From positions 1 to 22,459 of the forward strand of contig JAHQWY010000016.1 in NCBI GenBank assembly GCA_029856445.1: a stretch of 22,459 bases of DNA, given 5' to 3'. The notes below the pieces were generated by a model. The model was given only the letters and a program-made list of their open reading frames with translations, was not told the origin of the DNA and did no database searches. The translations under genes and the position numbers were made by a program. Origin of the DNA: Promethearchaeia archaeon. Its GTDB lineage: Archaea > Asgardarchaeota > Lokiarchaeia > Sigyniarchaeales > SOKP01. Positions 15,780 to 22,459 of this stretch are shown in pieces (position 1 is the first letter of the stretch; every line of letters starts with the position of its first letter).

Positions 15780-15851
15780 AATATAAAATCATATTTTTGA
15801 CAGTTAATTCTAATGAGCTAGTAGCAAATCTTTAATTATTTTCTAATATTG

Positions 15852-15883
15852 GATATAAAAGAGGAAATTTATTCAAGAGAGGT
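15852..15883 (+). promoter_or_regulatory. TATA box and Shine-Dalgarno-like site before the GPN GTPase
   Basis: GATATAAAAG at 15852-15861 is a good archaeal TATA box. GAGGTTAT begins at 15879 and matches seven of eight bases of the GAGGTGAT complement to the 16S rRNA 3' end. Together they point to a start codon at about 15892, where the sequence has ATA. Confidence 0.55.
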
Positions 15884-15891
15884 TATCTAAA

Positions 15892-16668
15892 ATATTATTA
15901 AATTATTTTATAGGAACAGCTGGAAGTGGTAAGACTACTCTCACCGGTCAGTTAAAAGAATATGTTGTAAATCGAGATCCAGAAATTTCAGCAATCACTT
16001 TGAATCTTGATCCTGGAGCCCGAATCACACCATATACTCCAGACATTGATATAAGAGATTATATTGTTTTAGAAGAAGTTATGGAAGAGTACAGCTTAGG
16101 ACCAAATGGCGGTATGATTTTAGCATCTGATTTAATGGTGAATTATTTAGATGATCTTAAGGACGAAATTGATGAATACAACCCAGACTGGATATTTGTG
16201 GATACTGCGGGTCAACTCGAGTTATTTGCTTTCCGAGAAACTGGACCTTTAATAGCTAGCGCTTTAGGAATTGGTGATGTTCAAAGAGCTGTGAGTTTTC
16301 TCTTTGATTCGAATTTTGTTCTTAGACCTAATGGTTTTATTTCAACTATGCTATTAGCAGCTTCAGTTCAATTTCGATTTAGAAATATATCACAAATCAA
16401 TATATTATCTAAGGTTGATCTTATAGATGAGGATCAAATCGAAATGATTCTTAATTGGAGTCAAGATTTTCAAGCATTAGAAGATTCTACAAATGAAAGG
16501 GAGAAAGGTTTAATAAGAGAATTATCCATGCTTATTTCAGAAGTTTTTATACAAATGGGATCAACCAGTGAATTAATTCCATGTTCAGCAAGGGAAGACC
16601 ATGGTTTAGACATTCTATTTGGGCACTTACAAAGAGTTTTTGATTCAGATAAATCAAAATTTTATTAA
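15892..16668 (+). CDS. GPN-loop GTPase
   Basis: 258 residues if translation begins at the ATA at 15892. The P-loop is GTAGSGKTT (8-16), the family-defining Gly-Pro-Asn triplet is in LGPNGGM (70-72), G3 is DTAGQLE (104-110), G4 is SKVD and G5 is CSAR. GPN GTPases dimerise through the GPN loop; eukaryotic members help assemble RNA polymerase II, and archaeal ones are conserved but less studied. No ATG, GTG or TTG lies between the upstream stop (15856-15858) and the P-loop; the first TTG (16000) is downstream of the P-loop and would give an inactive protein. A ribosome-binding-like GAGGT (15879-15883) stands 8 bases before the ATA. Either a rare AUA start or a base error is likely. Confidence 0.9.
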   Translation: MLLNYFIGTAGSGKTTLTGQLKEYVVNRDPEISAITLNLDPGARITPYTPDIDIRDYIVLEEVMEEYSLGPNGGMILASDLMVNYLDDLKDEIDEYNPDWIFVDTAGQLELFAFRETGPLIASALGIGDVQRAVSFLFDSNFVLRPNGFISTMLLAASVQFRFRNISQINILSKVDLIDEDQIEMILNWSQDFQALEDSTNEREKGLIRELSMLISEVFIQMGSTSELIPCSAREDHGLDILFGHLQRVFDSDKSKFY

Positions 16669-16714
16669 ACAAATTTAAATTTCAAATTAGAAATAAAAAA
16701 TTATTCTTCGAACA

Positions 16715-17812
16715 ATGAAAATTATTGGACCTATAGCAGGCATTGGTTCAAGATTAAAGCCATTTACTTTAAGTAAACCAAAAGCTTTCATAACAATTGC
16801 AGGGAAAACTGTTTTAGATCACATTCTTGAGAAATTTAGTTATACATTTGATCCAAGTACGGAATTAATACTTATTGTTGGATACAAAAAGAGACAAATA
16901 ATTGATTACGTAAAAAAAAATTATGATGATAAATTTAAACTTATCTTTATTGAACAAATTCCGAGAGGTTATTCAAATAATATCCCCTTTTATTGGGGAT
17001 TAGGTGAAGCCGTATATTTATCAAATATAAGGTTTCAAAAACAGCAATTTGAAACAAAAGAGGAAGATAAAAGAGAAGGTGCTCTTATCTTTTTAGGAGA
17101 TATGCTTCCTATTGATGAATATTCATATTTCATGTATCGTTATTTTGAATCTGATATAGATGGAATTATTACAGTTATGGAAGTCCCCAACGAAGCTGCA
17201 AGTTCTTATGGTGTAGTTACTGTAGATGAAAATTCACTGATCCAACGCCTCGTGGAAAAACCAAAAGAATTTATCTCGAATTTAGCTATTGCTGGTCCAT
17301 ATGCTTTTTCAAATTCAGCTACAATTGCACTTTTTGAAAGCATTAAAAATTATCTAGATCAAAAATCAGACACAACAACGGAGATATATTTAACTCAAAG
17401 CTTACAAGATTTAGTAGATAAAGGTTTCAGAATCGCTGCGGTCAAACTTAAAAAGGGAATGCTTGATTTTGGTAAACCCACTGAATTACTTAACGGCAAT
17501 AGATATCTACTCATGGAAAACTCCGTTAAAAAGGAAGATTTTCCAAAACGAAACATAACTCTCGATAGGTCGTTTTTGAAAAATCCTGTCTTTATTGGAG
17601 AGAACACAAAAATTAATAACTGTGTTATCGGACCCTATGTTTCAATAGGAGAAAATTCAATCATAGAAAACTGCATTATAGAAAATAGTGTTATTGAAAA
17701 AAGAGCACAACTTAATAACATCATCACTAAAAACTCAATAATAGGTAGTGATGTCATGGTTGAGAATATTAGTAAAGATTATTTAATTATTGGTGATAAA
17801 AGCAGAACTTAG
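16715..17812 (+). CDS. Sugar-1-phosphate nucleotidyltransferase with left-handed beta-helix
   Basis: 365 residues. It transfers a nucleotide from NTP to a sugar phosphate, making NDP-sugars for glycans or cell-surface polymers. The N-terminal Rossmann-like domain carries the binding motif GIGSRLKPFTLSKPKAF (9-25), the metal-binding LGDM (127-130), SYGVV (164-168) and the sugar-binding EKPKE (181-185). Residues about 290-362 are hexapeptide repeats (VFIGENTKINNCVIGPYVSI) forming a left-handed beta-helix, as in long RmlA-like and GlmU-like enzymes. The substrate cannot be read from sequence. The ATG follows a TATA-like stretch at about 16671-16681. It lies 46 bases after the GPN GTPase on the same strand, though its own TATA suggests separate transcription. 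Confidence 0.92.
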   Translation: MKIIGPIAGIGSRLKPFTLSKPKAFITIAGKTVLDHILEKFSYTFDPSTELILIVGYKKRQIIDYVKKNYDDKFKLIFIEQIPRGYSNNIPFYWGLGEAVYLSNIRFQKQQFETKEEDKREGALIFLGDMLPIDEYSYFMYRYFESDIDGIITVMEVPNEAASSYGVVTVDENSLIQRLVEKPKEFISNLAIAGPYAFSNSATIALFESIKNYLDQKSDTTTEIYLTQSLQDLVDKGFRIAAVKLKKGMLDFGKPTELLNGNRYLLMENSVKKEDFPKRNITLDRSFLKNPVFIGENTKINNCVIGPYVSIGENSIIENCIIENSVIEKRAQLNNIITKNSIIGSDVMVENISKDYLIIGDKSRT

Positions 17813-17936
17813 TGAAACTTCAAGTGTAATTTCTATATAATATAGTTAAATATTAATTTTAGAAAGATTAAAATAGTAATTAATAATATCAAGATTTTGA
17901 ATATATAGGAATTTTAAATTATATTTGTGGATAATA

Positions 17937-19301
17937 ATGTCATATCACATAGCCTTTGATGTTGGACATAAACCAAGAGGCCGAATTGATGAAAATTTAA
18001 CTGAAGTTCGAGATCACTTAAATTCAAATGATTTTGTATGTTATAATTTTCTAGAGCTCCCTATAACAGAAGAGTCACTAATACCTTATGATATTTTAGT
18101 ATTTGTATGTCCTGACTTTTCAAGAATTGCTGCAAATGAAATTACACAAATAGTTGATTGGGTTAAGAATTCTGGAGGTGGACTCTTATTATTATCACAT
18201 GCAGGTGGTGATAGGGGTCGTGGGAGCAACTTATCTGAAATTTCAGAACAATTTGGAATCATTTTTGAAAATGATCAAGTTTTAGATGAACGAGTTAATT
18301 TAGGATTGGAGAATATACCGCTAATTTCAACATTTAACATTCCTCATCCAATTACGTCTGAAATAGACACTTTATGTTATAGATCAGGGTGCTCTCTTTC
18401 AATTGTGGGGAGTGGAGCACTTTCAATAGCTGATTCAAACGAAACATCGGAACCTTTTTCTTGTCCTCTAATTTGTGTATCAGAAATAGGAAAAGGAAGG
18501 GTTTGTTGTATAGGTAGTTATGAGATGTTTAGAGATAAAATTGGAGGAGGATTTCAGTGTTCTGATCATCCAAGTTTGTCTTTAAATATTTTTAAATGGC
18601 TAGTTTCTGATTATCGTATAGAATTAAGGACAACTCTGGATGCTCCAACTCCAGTTGCTTATCCTGTTGAAGAGAGTTCTCAATTGCAACCACAATCTGA
18701 TTTATCAGCCACTTCTGCTCCAAGTGAAGGAAGAACAATTAATATAGATTTTTCGATGAAAATTTCCAAGAAAGGTGAATTGATAGAGTTATTAAAGATT
18801 TTTCAAAATCAAATAAACACAATTAAAACAACAATCGATAAATTAATAGCAACTGCTTCAAAATCAGATAATGAAATAATTGAACCTGATCAATTTGAAA
18901 TTTCTGAACTTCAAGATACTCAGCCTAGTATCCAAGAAGCACCTTCTGTCCCAGAAATAACCAGTGAAATAAATATTATTAGCAATAAACAAGAGGATGG
19001 TCTTACGGCTTTACCTCCTAAACCTAAAAGTATGGTTGAAGAAGAAATTGATGAAACCGGTTTAAAACCGGTACCTAAACTCAAAACGAAAGATAAGACA
19101 AAAAAAGAACTAAAAGATGAAAAAAAAGGACTGGAATCGAAACTTACTTCTGTTGAGGACCTACTGGAATTCATTGATAAAAAACACACATCCGGTACGA
19201 TTGATGATGAGGAATATTCAAAAAGAACAAAGAAACTACAAAGTGACATTAAGAAAACAAAGAAAAAGATAAATGTTATTGATAAATTACTAGACAAATA
19301 A
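17937..19301 (+). CDS. GIFT/IFT52-like domain protein with C-terminal coiled coils
   Basis: 454 residues from the ATG at 17937 (the frame also opens at TTG 17925). Residues about 1-215 form a flavodoxin/glutaminase-like alpha/beta domain. YDILVFVCPDFSRI, then a helix to VDWVKNSGGGLLLLSHAGGD, then LSEISEQFGIIFENDQVLDE resembles the GIFT domain of eukaryotic IFT52 and bacterial GldG-like proteins. IGKGRVCCIGSYEMFRD ends the fold. A low-complexity Pro/Ser/Glu linker follows, with a helix at about 265-300. The last ~70 residues are a charged coiled coil containing SGTIDDEEYSKRTKKLQ. No membrane helix is evident. It probably binds partners rather than acting as an enzyme. The GIFT link is by pattern and needs a profile search. 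Confidence 0.82.
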   Translation: MSYHIAFDVGHKPRGRIDENLTEVRDHLNSNDFVCYNFLELPITEESLIPYDILVFVCPDFSRIAANEITQIVDWVKNSGGGLLLLSHAGGDRGRGSNLSEISEQFGIIFENDQVLDERVNLGLENIPLISTFNIPHPITSEIDTLCYRSGCSLSIVGSGALSIADSNETSEPFSCPLICVSEIGKGRVCCIGSYEMFRDKIGGGFQCSDHPSLSLNIFKWLVSDYRIELRTTLDAPTPVAYPVEESSQLQPQSDLSATSAPSEGRTINIDFSMKISKKGELIELLKIFQNQINTIKTTIDKLIATASKSDNEIIEPDQFEISELQDTQPSIQEAPSVPEITSEINIISNKQEDGLTALPPKPKSMVEEEIDETGLKPVPKLKTKDKTKKELKDEKKGLESKLTSVEDLLEFIDKKHTSGTIDDEEYSKRTKKLQSDIKKTKKKINVIDKLLDK

Positions 19302-19317
19302 ATTAACACGGGATTTT

Positions 19318-20649
19318 TTAAGAATTATTATTTTTTGGCTTCACTGGGTGACCTTCTGGAATATAAGGTTGAGCATATTTATTGACAATCTCAAAAAAAT
19401 CTTTATCACTAACACCTTTCGTTACCTTCTTTAGTTCTTCTTTAATAATATGGAATGATTTTCTGAGTTCTTCTTTCGATGTTGTTTCGTGTTTTCTTTT
19501 TACTTCTGTAGAGATTTTTTTAATTATTTCTATAGGTATATCTAAATCTAGCACTTTTATTTTTTGCTGCATTGCATGAAATACTGATTTTGTTCCAGAA
19601 AATTTTCCTAAATAAAACTTTCTTCTTCTCCCTACCATATGGGGGTTTATCGGTTCATAGGTTAGCGGATGAGCCAGAATTGCTGCAATGTGGAGTCCAC
19701 TTTCATGAGAAAATGCATAATCTCCTACGATTGGCTTGTATTGAGATAAAGGTTTACAGAAATATTTTTCACAAACTTCACTTAATTCTGGTAGCCTAGT
19801 TAGATCTATCCCAGTTTTTATTCCTAATCGTTCTAATATTGTTACTACCTCTTCAAGAGCAGCATTTCCTGCACGTTCGCCATATCCATTTATGCAGGTA
19901 TGAGGATATTGACATCCTTCTATAACACCTGTTATAGTATTTGAAACAGCTAGACCAAAATCATTGTGAGTGTGTATTCCTATTGGGATTTTCTGCTTTA
20001 GTGGTGAAATTACTTCTTCCTTAATACGTTTTATAAGATATGAAGTGGACTGGGGTGTTAATACCCCAACAGTATCTCCTAAGACTATTCGTTCTGCTCC
20101 TGCTTGTATGGCGGTTGAAAACACATTTTTTAAATGACTAAAATCACACCTAGTCCCATCTTCTGAAACCCAATTGACTTTAAAACCATTGTCTTTTGCA
20201 TAATGAATAGATGTTCTAATCTCATCTAATTGTTGCTCCTCACTATGTTTCAGTGTTTTTCGAAAAATAGGTGATATTGGCATAAAAATAACAATTTCTT
20301 TAAGGTCTGCCTCTATACAAGCATCGATATCATCCTTTCTCGGTCGAGCTATACCTAAAATTGTTGCATTATTGATATTTTCATTAACGATTGTTTTCAC
20401 TATATTTTTTTCTGATTCTGAAACTGCTGGAAAACCTACTGCAATCAGCTTAACTCCTATTTCATCCATTAATTTTGCTAAATGAATTTTTTCTTCGAGC
20501 GTTAAATAAACTGTTGGACTTTGTTCTCCATCACGCAGAGTTTCATCCCAGATCTCAACACTATCAGGTAATTCATAATTTTCTAATGCAATCTTATTGT
20601 AATCAATGAGGAGTTCTCGAAGCTCCTCCTTTGTGAATTTGTACGACAT
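19318..20649 (-). CDS. Homocitrate/2-isopropylmalate synthase family enzyme
   Basis: 443 residues. It condenses acetyl-CoA with a 2-oxo acid in lysine (aminoadipate), leucine or isoleucine biosynthesis. The DRE-TIM barrel motifs are clear: WDETLRDGEQ (34-43), metal-binding HTHNDFG (226-232) and NGYGERAGNAALEE (254-267). The hinge HESGLHIAAILAHPLTYEP (315-333) and LGKFSG (347-352) follow. At 443 residues it lacks the C-terminal leucine-binding regulatory domain of full 2-isopropylmalate synthases. The hinge resembles homocitrate synthases, but substrate cannot be settled from sequence. A perfect palindromic TATA-like ATAATTTAAATTAT (20675-20688) stands about 26-39 bases before the ATG. The next gene upstream on the same strand is an Lrp regulator. 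Confidence 0.9.
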   Translation of the reverse strand: MSYKFTKEELRELLIDYNKIALENYELPDSVEIWDETLRDGEQSPTVYLTLEEKIHLAKLMDEIGVKLIAVGFPAVSESEKNIVKTIVNENINNATILGIARPRKDDIDACIEADLKEIVIFMPISPIFRKTLKHSEEQQLDEIRTSIHYAKDNGFKVNWVSEDGTRCDFSHLKNVFSTAIQAGAERIVLGDTVGVLTPQSTSYLIKRIKEEVISPLKQKIPIGIHTHNDFGLAVSNTITGVIEGCQYPHTCINGYGERAGNAALEEVVTILERLGIKTGIDLTRLPELSEVCEKYFCKPLSQYKPIVGDYAFSHESGLHIAAILAHPLTYEPINPHMVGRRRKFYLGKFSGTKSVFHAMQQKIKVLDLDIPIEIIKKISTEVKRKHETTSKEELRKSFHIIKEELKKVTKGVSDKDFFEIVNKYAQPYIPEGHPVKPKNNNS

Positions 20650-20801
20650 ATATTGATCCCTACAAATATTAATGATAATTTAAATTATGGAATACAAATA
20701 AATTTCATTTATCGAGATCATTCTAATCTAATTTATTAAGAACCAAGAAAAATACAATTTCTGTTAGAAAAATTGAAGAATATTAGACAAGAGTATAATT
20801 T

Positions 20802-21221
20802 TTATTTAATTACATCAGTGATAAAGCATGTTTCTACTATTTTTACTCCCTTAATTTGTGAGATCTTCTCTTCTATAAGAGGATTAAATTGTTCAATAGA
20901 AGGTATTTCAACTTTCATAAATAATCCACAATCTCCTGAAAGTCTCCAAATATTAGTAATTTCTTCAATTTCTAACAATTCTTTTAAAATTCTTTTTATT
21001 TCTTTAAAATCTGGTTCAACTTTCACAGTAGCTCGAGTACGAGGTTTATTATCAACAGAGTAATCAATAGTGAATTTTCTAATTACACCATCATCTGTTA
21101 ACTTTTTTACACGTCTTCGAACAGTTGCTTCAGTTTTACCTACACTTTGAGAAATCTCATTAAAAGACATTCTACTATTATCTTTTAATAACTCTAAAAT
21201 TTTTAGATCTACAATATCCAT
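20802..21221 (-). CDS. Lrp/AsnC-family transcriptional regulator
   Basis: 139 residues. The N-terminal winged helix-turn-helix is MDIVDLKILELLKDNSRMSF then EISQSVGKTEATVRRRVKKL (about 2-45). From about residue 60 the RAM ligand-binding domain follows (ATVKVEPDFKEIKRILKELL then ITNIWRLSGDCGLFMKVEI). Members sense amino acids and bind DNA as octamers or dimers. It lies 152 bases upstream of the homocitrate/isopropylmalate-synthase-family gene on the same strand, so it probably controls that enzyme or itself in response to an amino acid. LysM, an Lrp-type regulator of lysine genes in Sulfolobus, is the closest known parallel; this is inference. ATG at 21221. Confidence 0.93.
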   Translation of the reverse strand: MDIVDLKILELLKDNSRMSFNEISQSVGKTEATVRRRVKKLTDDGVIRKFTIDYSVDNKPRTRATVKVEPDFKEIKRILKELLEIEEITNIWRLSGDCGLFMKVEIPSIEQFNPLIEEKISQIKGVKIVETCFITDVIK

Positions 21222-21657
21222 AATATCGAAATCACGAATTTTTTATATTCTTTTTAATAAAATAATTTAACCTTATTATTAAATGTGATGAATAATATAT
21301 ATTAAAACTTTAATTGTATTCTCAAATTCAAAAATTTTTTTGCGAATTGAAAAAACTATTGTCTGAAAATGTTTATCAATCTATTAATAAGGAAATAAAC
21401 AAGTACAAATACAGTAAAAAGACCTAAAATAATGAATTTTTTAATAATTAATAATTAAAAAATATAATTTCATGAATAAATTTTTAAGACATCCTCAAAA
21501 AAAATACAGTTATATCCTCAATTATTGTAGTTTTATATTATTTATTCTGGTTTTTATAATTTGAAATCTGAAATTTTTTTAAAAAAATGTAGTACCATTA
21601 ATATTATTAGAAATGCATTAATTTTTCAATATATCTTATATAGAAAATGGTAAAATA
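21222..21657. other. AT-rich 436-base divergent intergenic region
   Basis: There is no gene that I can see. It holds the divergent promoters of the Lrp and TrmB-type genes. A 28-base inverted repeat lies at 21436-21463, and a TATA-like ATATATCTTATATAG at about 21629-21643, just before the TrmB-type ATG, suggests a nearly leaderless start. The remainder is low-complexity A/T sequence. Confidence 0.6.
21436..21463. repeat. 28-bp inverted repeat, possible operator
   Basis: Two perfect 10-base arms, ATTTTTTAAT and ATTAAAAAAT, flank an 8-base centre (AATTAATA). Its place midway between two regulator genes suits a regulator-binding site, but it is made only of A and T, so chance is a real alternative. 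Confidence 0.35.
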
Positions 21658-22458
21658 ATGTCAAATGAAATTCCAGAAAATGTCAAGGATTCTTTAAGGT
21701 CGATAGGACTTACTGATTATGAAATTTCAATTTATCTTACCTTGATCTCAAAAGGACCAATGGATGCTCGAGAGCTATCTGAAGCATCAGGTGTTCCTTA
21801 CTCCCGAATATATAACATCCTTACACAGCTGGAAAAGGATAAGATGTGGGTTGTTAAGGAAGAGGAAAGTAGACCCAGTAGATACTTTGCAAAGAGCCCT
21901 GATGAGGCTTTAGTAATTGCAAAAAAACAATACAGTGATAATTTCAATGATCATTCAAATAGAATTATCCATACTCTTACACCTATTTACCAATCACACG
22001 ATACTCCAATCAAGATCTCTCTATATGTACACAGAGGTAGAGATGTATGTATAAACAGAGTTCTCTCATTAATTAATTTAGCAACAACTTCTATTTATTT
22101 TACCTTAACAGAATTCGAATTGTTAGACTTGTTCTTTGATGATATTAAAAAAGCTAGAGCAAGAGGCGTTACAGACATAAAACTTTTAGTTGAAGCCAAA
22201 GCTTTGGAGGAAAAAGCATTTAAATCACTTCTTAAGAAATATAATTCCCTCTGTGAAATTAGGTGGAGAGATCAGATTTTTGGTAGTTCGATTATTATTG
22301 ATGAAGGAGAAGATGCTTTTATTATACTCTCTGAAAGTTTATTCAAAGAAAAAATGTCCTATTTCGGGATTGTCACTGATCATGTGGCTTTTGGTCCTTC
22401 TTCTTTGTACTATTTTGATTATCTTTATAAAAGTGCTAAAGAAGTAAAATTGGATTAA
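21658..22458 (+). CDS. TrmB-family transcriptional regulator
   Basis: 266 residues, complete to the TAA at 22456-22458. The winged helix-turn-helix occupies about residues 8-75: SIGLTDYEISIYLTLISKGP then ELSEASGVPYSRIYNILTQL then RYFAKSPDEAL. These are hallmark TrmB-type sequences. A helix links it to a C-terminal alpha/beta effector domain (about 110-266) with phospholipase-D-like features typical of TrmB relatives (IYFTLTEFELLDLFFDDIKKAR). TrmB proteins control sugar and other metabolic genes; the ligand here is unknown. It is divergent from the Lrp gene across 436 bases of A/T-rich DNA, and starts at ATG 21658 just after a TATA-like sequence. Confidence 0.92.
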   Translation: MSNEIPENVKDSLRSIGLTDYEISIYLTLISKGPMDARELSEASGVPYSRIYNILTQLEKDKMWVVKEEESRPSRYFAKSPDEALVIAKKQYSDNFNDHSNRIIHTLTPIYQSHDTPIKISLYVHRGRDVCINRVLSLINLATTSIYFTLTEFELLDLFFDDIKKARARGVTDIKLLVEAKALEEKAFKSLLKKYNSLCEIRWRDQIFGSSIIIDEGEDAFIILSESLFKEKMSYFGIVTDHVAFGPSSLYYFDYLYKSAKEVKLD

Positions 22459-22459
22459 A

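Noticed and set aside
16000..16668. GPN GTPase starting at TTG 16000
   Set aside because: This start would remove the P-loop, which is clearly encoded just upstream in the same frame.
18920..19309. Minus-strand ORF of 129 residues
   Set aside because: It is the antisense of the charged coiled-coil tail of the GIFT-like gene, giving an artificial Ser/Phe-rich protein.

Overview
AT-rich window (only about 30% GC by eye) that looks like the chromosome of an Asgard archaeon (Promethearchaeota), most likely of the Lokiarchaeia type. The evidence is archaeal TATA-like boxes about 25 bases before many starts, frequent TTG/GTG starts, an intron-containing tRNA-Trp, Lrp and TrmB-type regulators, a GPN-loop GTPase, ribosomal protein eS30, several Rab/Ras-like GTPase domains, an apparent GIFT/IFT52-like protein, a possible MIT-like domain and many zinc-ribbon and TPR proteins. 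The taxonomic placement is inference. I see no CRISPR array, insertion sequence, integrase or rRNA.

Layout. 1-4900: end of an unrecognised basic protein, a possible MIT-like/zinc-ribbon protein, a large TPR protein, eS30, two further zinc-ribbon proteins and a polytopic membrane protein. 5000-8200: a TPR protein with a longin/roadblock-like C-terminal domain, a carboxymuconolactone-decarboxylase-family protein, a tRNA-Trp that only folds if two introns are removed, and a small unknown protein. 8200-12800 (minus strand): a protein with highly charged helices at both ends, then a probable operon of an 84-aa protein, a Rab-like GTPase and a fusion of a degenerate GTPase domain with an intact one. 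The intact domain is about 74% identical to the neighbouring free GTPase. 12800-13080 is a divergent control region with a 19-bp tandem repeat. 13080-15800: a STAS/SpoIIAA-like protein, a beta-class DNA methyltransferase back-to-back with a deoxyribosyltransferase-like protein, and an unknown coiled-coil protein. 15890-19300: a GPN-loop GTPase whose only sensible start is AUA, a sugar-1-phosphate nucleotidyltransferase, and a GIFT-like protein. 19300-22459: a homocitrate/isopropylmalate-synthase-family enzyme next to an Lrp/AsnC regulator, and a TrmB-type regulator.

How the genes may work together. The GTPases, TPR proteins, longin-like domain, possible MIT-like protein and GIFT-like protein are the kinds of parts Asgard archaea share with the eukaryotic membrane-trafficking and cytoskeletal machinery, but nothing here proves they act together. 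The strongest local unit is the 84-aa protein, GTPase and pseudoGTPase-GTPase operon with its repeat-bearing promoter. The enzyme and Lrp regulator look like an amino-acid biosynthesis module.
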